NCBI GenBank assembly: GCA_047967505.1
Contig: CM106540.1
Length of the DNA: 64,000 nt
Strand: one strand, 5' to 3'
Origin: Dipteris shenzhenensis
Taxonomy: Eukaryota > Polypodiophyta > Polypodiopsida > Gleicheniales
Below the pieces are notes generated by a model. That model saw nothing but the letters and a program-made list of their open reading frames with translations. It made no database searches and had not been told where the DNA came from. Shown here piece after piece: positions 23,165-33,145 of this stretch (positions are counted from its first letter, which is position 1; every line of letters starts with the position of its first letter). The translations under genes were made by a program, and so were the position numbers.

Positions 23165-23841
23165 TGGAGAATAATAATCATGTTTCCAAAAATGTGGTAG
23201 TAGAAAAAGAGCCATGGTTACACTTAGCAAGACCAAGATCGAAGGAAGTGTGGGATACACTTGCAGCGCTTTAAGAAACCCAGTCAATTGCGAACAAAGC
23301 ATATCTTAGGCACCAGTTGATCAAACAAGTAAATGGGCGATGAAGATTCAATCGCAAGTCATCTCTTCAAGTTCAAAGCCTACATCTATCAACTAGCATC
23401 TATCGGAAAGACTATTCCTGAAGATGAGATGAGATTTGTATGATGTTCCTGAATACATTGCCAGAATCTTACGATCATTTGAATATTATGCTGAGTATTG
23501 TCACCGAAGAGAGGAAGTTCAAGGAGCTGACAGCTATTCTCCTTCAAGAGGACGTCTGGCAAAAACAGCGTCAAAATATACACATCTTGAGTGCACCAAT
23601 GGCTCTCTTTGTACAAGGAAGCCATTTTAAGAAGAAAGGTCAGCACACGGGAGAATCAAGTCAATGGAGTGGAAGCAGTACCTCCCAAGAAGATATGAGC
23701 AAACGAGAGTGTTTCTACTGCAGAAGGTTAGGACACTTCGCAAGAAATTGCAAGAAGCTCAAAGACCTAAAGAACAGAAGAAATGAAGCCAATACGGCTT
23801 CAATGGAGATGAAAGCATTGCAGCCACAGAATTCTCCATGA
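23165..23841 (+). pseudogene. Ty1/copia gag with internal breaks
   Basis: ATG at 23165 opens a frame with PRSKEVWDTL, then stops near 23272 and 23340. The UBN2 domain continues in another frame (LNTLPESYDHL, LLQED) and ends with a CCHC knuckle CFYCRRLGHFARNC near 23709-23750. The frame ends at 23839-23841 and no protease, integrase or RT follows. An LTR starts 15 bases later, so most of pol has been deleted. Gag would coat element RNA; here it is a relic. Confidence 0.8.
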
Positions 23842-23855
23842 GTTGTCTGGGGGGG

Positions 23856-24227
23856 TGTTACTGCCTCAAACAGAAAAGACCGGCACTCAAAACAAAACAA
23901 AACAGCCATTCTAGAGCTGCATATCGATGGATTGTTCAGAATGAAAGTTTGTTGCAAGGATGGAAAGATAGATGGTCGGAAGGTGTGCACACACAGTGCT
24001 CCAGAGTATTGAAGCAAGTGCAAATTAGTTGGTAAATAAGTGTCGCAACAGGAAATTTAGAGTATAGTTTAATAAAGCTGCGTTTATAGCGTTCAAGAAA
24101 GAGATGTGAATCGTTGGTAGCCAAAACTGCAATCGGTTGTAGCCTGCTGGCTATATGTAAGAGCGATTGATCAATTAGAAACATACACAATTTGCTTCTT
24201 TGTTGCATTTCGTCTGATAGCTCATCA
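23856..24227 (+). mobile_element. Probable 3' LTR of the gag-only copia element
   Basis: A purine run (ggggggg, 23849-23855) is followed by TGTTACTGCC. An AATAAA lies at 24070-24075 and a likely LTR end is ctcatca at 24227, giving about 372 bp. No 5' LTR was found upstream of the gag, so the end position is inferred from the TG...CA rule only. Confidence 0.5.
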
Positions 24228-24680
24228 ATTCCTTTGCATATGCATTGAATACGTTAATAATTCAAACACCTTAATCCATAACCACCATCCTTTAGTATAA
24301 GATACAGCCAGCGCACAGCACCAAACAATGCACTCAAAAGACCAAACAAGCAGCTCATTCAATGTTCATGAAAAACATTTGTATGAAATTTTCAAAAATC
24401 GTTGATATTTGGATCCCTTAAAGCAAACTTGCAGCATTTCTGGCAAAATGTAAACAAGGATGGCGTTATATTAGTGGCGTTTTTCCAATTCCAAAAATTA
24501 TGTGGTCAAAACGGAAGTTTTAGAATCGGCCATTAAGCCCCAATTTTTCGTGGACACTTGAGTTGCTCACGCCCAGAAGGCCAGTCCTGGCAGACTTGAG
24601 AGAGTTCTACAGAGACACAAACGCGGGTAACGTTTTCAATATACACGGGGGGAAGGCCCGGGCAAGAGAAAAGGGCGTGC
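24228..24680. other. Intergenic sequence without a gene
   Basis: Low-complexity AT-rich sequence with no supported reading frame. Confidence 0.5.
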
Positions 24681-24705
24681 GGGGGGGGGGGGGGGGGGGG
24701 GGGGG
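24681..24705 (+). repeat. G homopolymer of 25 bases
   Basis: There are 25 consecutive G residues, flanked by further short G runs (gcgggtccggggg). A run of this length can form intramolecular G-quadruplex structures and is prone to polymerase slippage, so its exact length is uncertain. Confidence 0.9.
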
Positions 24706-26139
24706 CGGGTCCGGGGGCTTTAGTACGACAATTGCAGGGAAATAAATCCATATCGAAGCACTCATACCCAGAAAAACATCCTAGCTTGGAGTTTGATGTT
24801 GATGAATACTCTCACGAGATAGACCCATAACAGTTAGCCACCAATCAGAAAATCCAATCAATTACCTGTAAAAATAGAATACACCAATTCATAGAAGCTG
24901 CCATCTCATCAGATCCAATTAACTTTTCAAGCAATGATGACACCCAAATTACAGAAGCCCCTTCCTCATCAGATCATTACTTCTGTCAACCTTTACAAGA
25001 GAATTATTGGTATTCATGAAATAGCTGTTGACAATGGAAGTTAATAAGACAGCCGTTGAGGCATACACACTATCAAGAGAAAGATCATAAAATATAACAG
25101 CTAGCCACGAATGTCTGCAAAAGTAGCCTCTTTCTCCTCAGTAGTTTGCAATCAATCTGCAGGTTACTCAGAGTAATGGCTTGAAAAGTAAGCCCAAAAG
25201 TAGTAATCCAGTCTCATCATTCATGAAGACGATTTTATAGAGCAAACTTGACTTAAAAATCAGACAAAACCTCAAGAGCAACACAGGGTGGTTTTTACTC
25301 ATTATTGAATTGAACAATGCATCTTGGTACAATCACAACAGCATCTTACTTCCTGCTCTAGTAACAATATAATATATTACATCAGGATGTTATCTTCCTG
25401 CTCTAGTGCAGCCCAATCCATAGTTCCAAAATCATACAGCAAGGACAAACGTTGAATCTTCGTAAATGACTTCAAAAGTCAAGCTCATAACCGCTTAAAT
25501 GGCCATTATACCCTGTCAGGTGTCTGCTTCACTAAGGATCTCTCAAATGACAAGCTCTCTGCGAAGCAGGAAAGCACCATAATATATCCTCCGCAGTCCC
25601 TTAGATTTGGAAACCAAAGAAGAACCAGTCCATCCATGTACATAAACAGAAATTGCAACGAGATTTGCAAAAGAAGTACAAGCCCCTTCATCTTCAAAAA
25701 TAAAGATACGCAAACACGATGTCATAAATGAAAATGCGTATGCAATCGTTGGAGGAGGGAGCGTCACTTTCTCAGTTCCTCTAGTGCAGTTATGAAAAGC
25801 ATAGATTATTCTCAAAATTTCTACACCGCCAGAAGACATCCTTTTTTTACAATAATATTCTACAGGACTTCAGTATAGGACTCTGGCATAGATAGGTACG
25901 GAAGCTGACAGAGCCTCATGAAGGGTCTCCCAATAGACAGCATGAAAACTTAGGGACGGAACCAAGTCCCTAATGTATGGACATTTTAAATGCGTATAAT
26001 ATATCGCAACAGAAAATTCAACCTGAACATAGCAGATTAGTAATGCGCTGCCTTTACCCTCTCAAATTCCATTCAATGGAAGACTCCATTGCACAAATAG
26101 ATTTAAGTGTACAAATGTACATTACAGATACAATAAATC
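24706..26139. other. Downstream region of the chloroplast-protein gene, no gene seen
   Basis: A few minus-strand frames exist (25839-25543, 25697-25506) but none has a recognised domain or clear splice sites. The part nearest 26139 is the 3' flank of the minus-strand gene. A short imperfect duplication (atcttacttcctgctctag / ttatcttcctgctctag) lies near 25342-25405. Confidence 0.5.
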
Positions 26140-26990
26140 TCATTTGGAAGGTGGTGCCCCAACTATTACAACCATGTAAATAAATAATCCCACAATGACC
26201 CCAAATCCTGCGATTGTAAACTTGGGATCGGTCCAAAAACCTAGAGTCGATCTTTCTGTCCTCATAAAAGGGTCGACTTCTTCTGAAAGGGGAAACTCAC
26301 GATTTTTTGGGCTGCGACTTACGTATCTTTCCATGTCAAACATTGCCAGAAAAGACTTCTTCTTTTTCTTACTGAAATTGGACCAAGCCTTGTCCCAATC
26401 AACTCCCTGCTTTTCACCTGCAAAGACCCAATCAACTGAACTCCAAAACAACAACAAAATGACTCAAAAAGAAGCCATTTCTTCTCTCAGACCTTGCCCT
26501 TCCTCGAATCCGTTCTCTGAACCTTTGCCAGGGTCGTTGCTTCTTTTTGCACAAGTATAGAAGCCTTCTCGCCGACGTTCATCACTAGAAAAAGATCTTC
26601 TACGTGGCACGAGACGAGTGAATGTATTGGGCTGGCAACGAAATAACAAAACGACGCTCACAATTGTTAACTACTCCATGCTGTACCAAAAAATTATGCA
26701 AGCAAACGCCTTATCAAGCTAGATCCTTCGCCAGAATGCAACCTTAAGGATGCAAACTCACGACCCATATGGATGGAAGCAAAAAAACAGAGAGGCGGAT
26801 GAACATTAACTTTCTGTAAAGCTGATTAGAACGCAACCCACAAGCAGAGTTCGTGAGGGATAAGAAAATTCGAGGCAGGAGGGAGGTTTGGGAAAGGGAA
26901 TGGTGAGCAGAAGAGGAGAAGAGATAAGACGCATACCTGAATGCAAGGGTCGAAGGAGGAGGAACATCCAGCAGGAGTGACGGTGAGCAT
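26140..26990 (-). CDS. Three-exon gene, small chloroplast-targeted membrane protein
   Basis: Exon 1 (26990-26937) starts with an ATG, encodes MLTVTPAGCSSSF and ends CAG/gtatgc. Exon 2 (26631-26493) follows a pyrimidine-rich acceptor (tcgttgccag) and ends CAAG/gtctga. Exon 3 (26417-26140) follows a 75-nt intron ending tctttgcag. All junctions keep frame and give about 156 residues. The N-terminus is rich in Ser, Thr and Arg, as in a plastid transit peptide. A Lys run and DPFMRTERS precede one C-terminal membrane helix (about residues 131-152), and the end is GAPPSK. I infer a thylakoid or envelope protein of unknown role. It is the only intact host-type gene between the repeat arms. The 5' exon is inferred from splice signals alone. 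Confidence 0.7.
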
Positions 26991-27124
26991 GGTGAGATTC
27001 AAGAATATACTGCCAAAGTGAGATTCAAGAATTAGATATTGGGTCGTAGACCCTATTCAAACCAAGACCCACTCCATGTCTAAAGAATCCAAGAGCCGGC
27101 CATGTGTCCTTCACGTTTTCATGT

Positions 27125-27262
27125 GTGCAATGCCACTGTCTTGTGTGGCTAGCCACACGGTCACCCATTTCAACAAGTCTCTGGCTGTGTGTGTCTTGTG
27201 TGCAATGTGGGTCTCTTGTGTGGCTTGCCACACTCTCAACCAATTCAACAAGTCTCTATCTT
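27125..27262 (+). repeat. Tandem duplication of about 72 bp
   Basis: Two units share gtgtgcaatg, cttgtgtggct, gccaca, and ttcaacaagtctct. Units start near 27122 and 27196. The segment lies upstream of the minus-strand gene, within about 130-270 bp of its start. Confidence 0.6.
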
Positions 27263-28900
27263 GTGGAATGCCCCATATTCAAGTGTTTGGTGTGTGTCCG
27301 TATCTGCTCCATCATAGATGTGTAGTTGAAACAAGTAAAGGTGTAATAGAATCCCATTTCACCAAATATTGTTCATCGTTGATTGTCAATCACAATATTG
27401 CAATGAGCACAACATACCAAGTCTCCCTTGTTATGTAAGTATCCTAAATGCATGCCCACAAATGTTTTAGTCCCATGGGATTGCTTAGAATTCCCAAACA
27501 AAATACGGAAAAACAAATAGATAAAAAAGAAACACTACTAAAATTCACCTTGTTTTCGATTTTAAATGACTTTGAAATTTTCACATTTTGGGATTAGCGT
27601 GAAAATAAACATTGGAAAAAGTGTAGATATAGCATTGAAAGCGTGAAAATTAATGTTGCTATTTGTGGATATGTGTGTAATGTCAACACTTTTATGGACA
27701 CTGTCACATTCGGATTTCAACGCTTGCAAGAAGATGCCAGTTTTGGATGTTTTTATGGGCGTTGCCACACTCAGATTTTGACACTTATATTGACACTTTA
27801 GTTTTTGGGGGCGAAAATTTAGGGTGGATTAGGGCATACCCTAGCCCTAATCCACCCTTTTGTGTTTAATATCTATATAGAAGGACCCAAAAGGATACTT
27901 GAAAGTAGCCAAAGGCATAACATCAAAAGTATATGTATGATAGCAAGGAGGGAGAGACTAGAGAGGAGTTACCATCATAGATACACACTACTCATCCCCA
28001 AAAAGTGGCTCCCATGTGAGCAGGACGTCCATACCAACTGAGCCATCTCCCTCTTGCAAACCCTCGTCTCTCTCTTCTTCACCTTTCGATGCCTCACTTT
28101 CATGATCCCCACCACCAATTGCTCCCATCTCATTTTGATGTCCCTTGACATTCTATCACATTCCTATTCTTGCACAACATAGAAATCTAGGGTAAGTGCT
28201 CTCTGTTATGAAAAATGCACATCTCAAGCTACTTCAAAGAAATTTCATGAAAGGTTTATAATTAGAAGCATGGCATAGTTGTGAAAGGTTTATAATGAGA
28301 AGCATAGCATAGATGTGAAGGTTCACTTGCTTCAATAAAGGAATAACATGTTCTTCAAATTTCTCTATACTCTCAAAGAGTACACTTGTCCCATTGCTAA
28401 ATGCATATCTATACTCCTTGTTCGTGCAATCCCTATTCATAATGTAGCACTAAAAGTAGAACATGCAATGTAAGTCAAATGTATGCAATTCTTAATGTTT
28501 GTACAAGAGCAAAGTTTTAAAAGGCTTATAAAGTATGTTGTGAATCAAGCCTTGCCACATGATCCCAAGTGGGATTGTCCCACTTTCTCCACCTTTGCTA
28601 CAACAGCCTCATGCTTTTGCTTGTGCAAGACTGGCATCTTCTTAAAGTCAAACGTGGCTTTCTTCCAATCCCCCTTGTGAGCCCATGGTGGGCATGATTG
28701 TTTGTTTTTAACAGCCCCCCGAATCAAAATCAAGATCTAGCTCTTAGAGAAGTTTCCTAACCTTCTTCATGCTACTACCCGAGGTAATAGAAGTCCAACC
28801 AGTACATGCCATTCTAATAGAAAAAATGCACATATAATCAACAAGAAACTTTAAAAAAATAGCTTAGATACATGGAAATTGAAAACCTTATCTTTTGCTA
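27263..28900. other. Intergenic sequence, possible weak coding relics
   Basis: No intact gene. On the minus strand 28440-28234 and 28150-27990 have short frames with protein-like composition (FEEHVIPLL; basic K/R stretch) that could be an old element relic. A ~43-bp duplication (gaaaggtttataat-agaagcat) lies near 28228-28310. Confidence 0.35.
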
Positions 28901-28911
28901 AAGACCTTAAA

Positions 28912-29380
28912 CCTTATCTTTTGCTATAAATATTGAAAACATTCATATTTTCAAGAGTAGGAGGTATGCGAATGTACTTCCAAAGAGAAAAATTTGAGAA
29001 AAAACACAAAAACATAAAAAATTCTAAGAAATTAGAAACAAACACACCATTTTCTCTCTAAATATCTTATCTTTTGTATAAATTGTTTGAACTGTTCACC
29101 TGTTGAAGAGTATGAGGTGTGTGAATGTGTTTTCAGAGCAAAAATGTTAAAAGAAGATCCAAAATTTTGGAGAGTATAGAAACTAGAAGCAATTTCTCTC
29201 TATCTACCGTATTTTTTGTATGAAATACTGAAAACGTTCACCTCTTGAAGAGTATGAGGTGTGTGAATATGTTTGCAAAGAAAAAGCTTAGAAAAAAGCT
29301 CAAAAACATGAAAAGTATGGAAAATAGAAGAAAAAATACCTATTTTCCTTCATTCTTTGCCTCTTTGTACGACCTTGCAA
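28912..29380 (+). repeat. Tandem repeat, three diverged units of about 142-153 bp
   Basis: The word agagtatgaggtgtgtgaatg occurs at 28954 (as agagtaggaggtatgcgaatg), 29107 and 29249, each preceded by a tatcttttgtataaat-like and aaaacgttcacct-like segment. No coding function is seen. Confidence 0.65.
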
Positions 29381-30240
29381 GATGGAACTCTAGTATAGCA
29401 TGTGGGAGCAAGTGTATTGAGAGCTTGGGGTAATGAGGGAGGAAGGGGTTGCACAAATCGGGAAAGTTGTAGGTTGAAAATGAGAGGCAAAATGACATGC
29501 TTAGCCTTTTTCCACTAAAGCATTGAAATACACGTTAAATGCCTACTAAGAGACATCAAAATAGTTTTGTATTAGAGTTTTCATGTTATTTTGATGTTAT
29601 GAATTGCACATTTCAACATTTATTTTGGCAGTGCCATCTTTCTATTTTTTGTGCTTTTATCAACAGACTTATTGATGTTTGCAAGTTAAATCAAGCCACA
29701 TGTCCACTTGCATTCTACATTGAAATTCCCTACTTGGTGGGACGCAAGGACATGCCTACCTCTAGCATACTACCAATTTTGGGTTTATTTTGATTTGTAA
29801 AGGAACCTAGGCACAAAAATGGGATGCATCAAGGGCAAGTTCGGCTATATTTAAGCATTAAATTGGGGTGCATCAAGGGCAAGTTGGCTACATTGATCCA
29901 AATGAAACAAAAGTTGGAAAATATTTATAAGATAGCTCAAACAATCATCCTAATAAGTTTGGTCCCATTTAGAATTACAAATCCTCCATTTTAGGGTCAA
30001 CATTTGCTTGGGTGTAGCCAATTGTGAAACTATTTTTGGGGCCATTATGGGGTCGCAAAACGAGACACTCGGGTGAGATTTTGAATTTTGCACGGACTCA
30101 CGCTCTCGCCAAAAATTTTCCCAACATCATAATGCCGCACTGGCATCATAATCAGGCAATCTATTTATTCTGAACACTGCAGAGCTCGACGCACATCAGC
30201 TTTGCATTACATCGTGCATCAATGTATTGCTTTGCACACT
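29381..30240. other. Intergenic sequence with fragments of the composite repeat
   Basis: Short words such as ctacattgatccaaatg (near 29890) and gcttgggtgtagcc (near 30011) are shared with the arms (13426 and the complement of 13300), suggesting an old, scrambled relative of the repeat. A 27-bp direct repeat (gcatcaagggcaagtt) occurs at about 29826 and 29871. There is no gene. Confidence 0.4.
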
Positions 30241-30244
30241 GCAA

Positions 30245-30660
30245 GAGTCTCTCGTCTTGACCACCTATCATCATGCAGCCCTTCGCCGCAGCTTTGCCAC
30301 CTGTTACTGGGCAATGCGCCCATGCAGATCATGAAAATTCAAGGTTGTCTTGGAGAGACTACCGCTCTAGTTCTTGGCATAATAATGAGACACAATTTAT
30401 CATTTGAACATGGTTGCAGCGCAGCCTCTTGCCTGACTACCTGTCATCATGAAGCCTTTTGTCGTAGCTTTGCCCACCAGTCACTAGGCAGTGTGTCCAT
30501 GCTGATCATAGGTTTTCTGGGAGAGACCACTATGCTAGTTTTTAGCATAATAATGAGATGCAATATATAATTCTAAACATCGCCTCAATGCAGTCTCTGG
30601 CCTGACAACCTATCATCGCCCAGAATTCAAGGTTGTCTTGTAGCGACCACCACCACACTA
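30245..30660 (+). repeat. Tandem repeat, about 164-176 bp period, 2-3 units
   Basis: Units share cctatcatcatgcagcc, gtagctttgcc, aaggttgtcttgg, gagaccac and ctagttcttggcataataatgag. Units start near 30262, 30438 and (shortened) 30602. The frame 30202-30570 is only an effect of the repeat. Confidence 0.65.
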
Positions 30661-30825
30661 GTTCCTAGAGTTATAGCTCTATTACCTATTTTTACATATT
30701 ATAGGAGGAGGTCTATGACAACCACCACGCTAGCAAATAGAACGAGATCTATGATAGCCACCGCATTGGTTCTTGGAGTTATATATTTGTGTAGCAAGGA
30801 AAATGTATTTCCTTGTGCAACCAAG

Positions 30826-30991
30826 GAAAATGCAATTAATGATATGGCCCTTGAGGGGTCCCCTTTAGGGACAAGGGCCATATCGACATGACATATCTGT
30901 CCAGTGGCATCTTGGATATTGTATAATGGTCGATACGGCCCTTGCCCCTAGAGGGGGCCCCTCAAGGGCCATATCCTCGATTGCAATTTCT
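30826..30991. mobile_element. Small inverted-repeat element (MITE- or fold-back-like)
   Basis: The left end (tgcaattaatgatatggccc...) and right end (...gggccatatcctcgattgca) are inverted copies over about 55-60 bp. Each arm is itself a near-palindrome (atatggccctt ... aagggccatat). The element is about 165 bp and has no coding capacity. A target-site duplication was not clear. Confidence 0.6.
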
Positions 30992-31369
30992 GAAAGTTTA
31001 ATTGTATTTTTCTAGATGTATCTCCATGCAACCACAATAGTGGGTTGTTGGAGCTATTTTAGAGTTATTTTGGTCCTAAACCAAGGAAATTGTAGTCCTA
31101 CTTTACTGGTATTTTAGTTCTTCTATAGTAAATCCTAAATGAGGGCAAAAGTGTTTCGAGCCACCGTGGTGACTAGAGGCCCGGTGGTGCCATCCAGATA
31201 ATCAACTACAATTCATCGAGTGAAAATTGAGCAAAAGAGATTACAATGTACATCTATATCCAATAAGAGGTTTTATAAAAATTAACAACTTATACTAAGA
31301 AAAAATTGAACAGAGGATCTTACATTTATAAAAACTCAGCAATTGCTTTATATTTGAATGGTTTGGATC

Positions 31370-31620
31370 TTACTTTATAAAAACTCAACAATTGCTGAGA
31401 GCCTTAAAGGCCAAAAGATTACATCTAGCGACCATAACCATTCAAATATAAAGTTAACAATAGTGCATACTAAGAGCCTCAAATTGAACAAAAAGAGATA
31501 GCATAATGTAATAAAAACTTGACAATTGCTGAGAGCCTTAGAGACCAAAACATTACATCCAGCGAGCCAAAAGATCGTTGAGAGCCTTAGAGGCCAAAAG
31601 ATTACATCCAACCATTGCTG
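31370..31620 (+). repeat. Irregular tandem repeat around gagagccttagaggccaaaa
   Basis: The segment caattgctgagagccttaaaggccaaaagattacatc occurs three to four times with gaps (31388, 31523, 31570, 31610). There is no coding function. Confidence 0.6.
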
Positions 31621-31639
31621 AGTGGTTATGAGCCTCGTT

Positions 31640-32300
31640 GACCAAGAGGAAATTTGTGCAACTCAGTATTGCCGCTAGCTTAGCTTGTTGCATAGGGAGA
31701 CGCCGAAGACCATGCACATTGCAAGGACTCATATTACGGCCCCCCCAACAAGACGAGAGTACTCTATTGTGAAAATCTTGAGGCCTTCATCGATGTCTAG
31801 GGGGAACCCATACTACACAACCATAAAGAGGCCAGAGGTGAGCATGTCATCTAAGGCGGTGACACGCAGATATGGGGGTAATCGACTGTGGGAATGAAGG
31901 GTGTCCATTAGAGCCAGAATTTCTACTCTAGATGAGTGCAACACAATCACCTTATACGAGAAGGTAGATAACATTGGGATCATGTTGTATCGAGGCGTGG
32001 TAGTAGGCATGGTGAAGATGAGTGGGTGAGCATAGGAGTAGATGAGTGGGTGAGCATTGGATCTGATGAATGGGTGAGCAATGGAGCGGATGAGCAGGGA
32101 GCAAATGAGTGATGAGAATTGGAGGAGGGAGCATGGAGCAAAGTAGAGCAGGGGTGAAAAAGAGTTGGAGGAGGGCATGTGGAGAAAAGTAGCACACCAT
32201 GTGGAGCAAAATAGCAGAGCAAGGGCGGATGAGAGCAACATAGTAAAATGCCAAATGCCATGAATCTTATATAGTATAAAGTTTGAGCCACCGTGGTGTT
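31640..32300 (-). promoter_or_regulatory. LTR- or promoter-like block divergent from the coiled-coil gene
   Basis: On the minus strand a TATA-like tatatag lies near 32271-32277, followed by a pyrimidine-rich leader of repeated ctcacccactcat words. The layout is like 51080-51480 in the right arm, which is likewise divergent from a coiled-coil/RING frame. The frame 32544-31813 crosses it but is low-complexity and probably not coding. Confidence 0.35.
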
Positions 32301-32920
32301 TGTAGGCCCATAGGCCCGAGGTTCCATCCATATTAAGTGTAGGCCATCGTGGTGGAATCTTAGATGCCACCCCAGACGGGATGGTAATCATGAAGCGGAC
32401 ACCCACCGGTGGTGGTAACTGGCAAGTGAGCAGGCCACTGCAGTGGCTAGTATTGCAATAGAATAAGGCTTTGTACAATTGTCTCTCACAAGAGCATGGC
32501 CTGAGTACAATCTGTGTGATCTGGCCTGATGGAATCTTAGCCACAACAAACGTGGCAAATGAGAGTCACCACCACCGGGCATTAATTACCACAAAAGTAA
32601 ATCACAAAGCCTAATCACCTGTCATCACTCATTACCATGCACTCCAGTACTCTACTGAGCATGCAAGCCTGGTGACTGGTAATTTATTGTACTCTTAGTA
32701 ATCATGCATGCAAGCCCGGTGGTGGTAACTGGTAAGTGAGTAATTGCAGGCCACTGTGGTGGCTGGTAATAAACTGTCAGCTCAGTGGAATCTTAGCTGC
32801 CACCACAGACGTGGCTAGTAAACTTAGACGCCACCATCTCTAATCACTCTTTACCATGCAAGGTAGTAATGCCACCTTGAATTAATCAAAATTCGGACCA
32901 ACCATCGCGGTGGCTCTCAC
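32280..32920. repeat. Cluster of CCAC-N4-GTGG palindromic words
   Basis: Words such as gccaccgtggtg, gccatcgtggtgg, ccactgcagtggc, gccactgtggtggctgg and catcgcggtggc recur, with ggtggtaactggcaagtgag appearing twice (about 32409 and 32718). It looks like an element's non-coding end built from imperfect repeats. No gene is seen. Confidence 0.5.
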
Positions 32921-33145
32921 CTTGACAGTTCCTTGTAGTCGGTGTGGCACAATGCGAGAGCCTCTCCTCCCGTGATCTTGAAATCGTGACATCTAGGAGC
33001 TCCTCACTTGCTCTTCATTGAGGCAAGAGGGAGGAAAACGTAGTACGGTTGTGCCCATTTTATGCCTCTCCAAGAAACATCTCCCAAAAGTGCTAGGTTG
33101 GTATAGGAGGTGAACGTGAAGGAGGGATAAAAAATAGTTTGTCAA
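32921..33145. other. Putative leader of the coiled-coil gene
   Basis: No frame is seen. The stretch lies just upstream of the first conserved coding words at 33146 and may hold its 5' leader; no clear TATA box was seen. Confidence 0.3.

Noticed and set aside
22650-23174. 174-codon plus-strand frame
   Set aside because: It lies opposite the leader-like pyrimidine-rich stretch and shows no domain; the composition is explained by the GA/GC-rich complement.
24563-24745. Glycine-rich frame across the poly-G run
   Set aside because: It is produced by the G homopolymer, whose length is uncertain, and has no other support.
28912-29380. Possible CRISPR-like array
   Set aside because: Units are long, imperfect and adjacent, with no spacers, and the DNA is plant nuclear.
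31813-32544. 243-codon minus-strand frame
   Set aside because: It crosses a promoter- and repeat-like block, is low-complexity in its middle, and matches no family; a chance frame is more likely.
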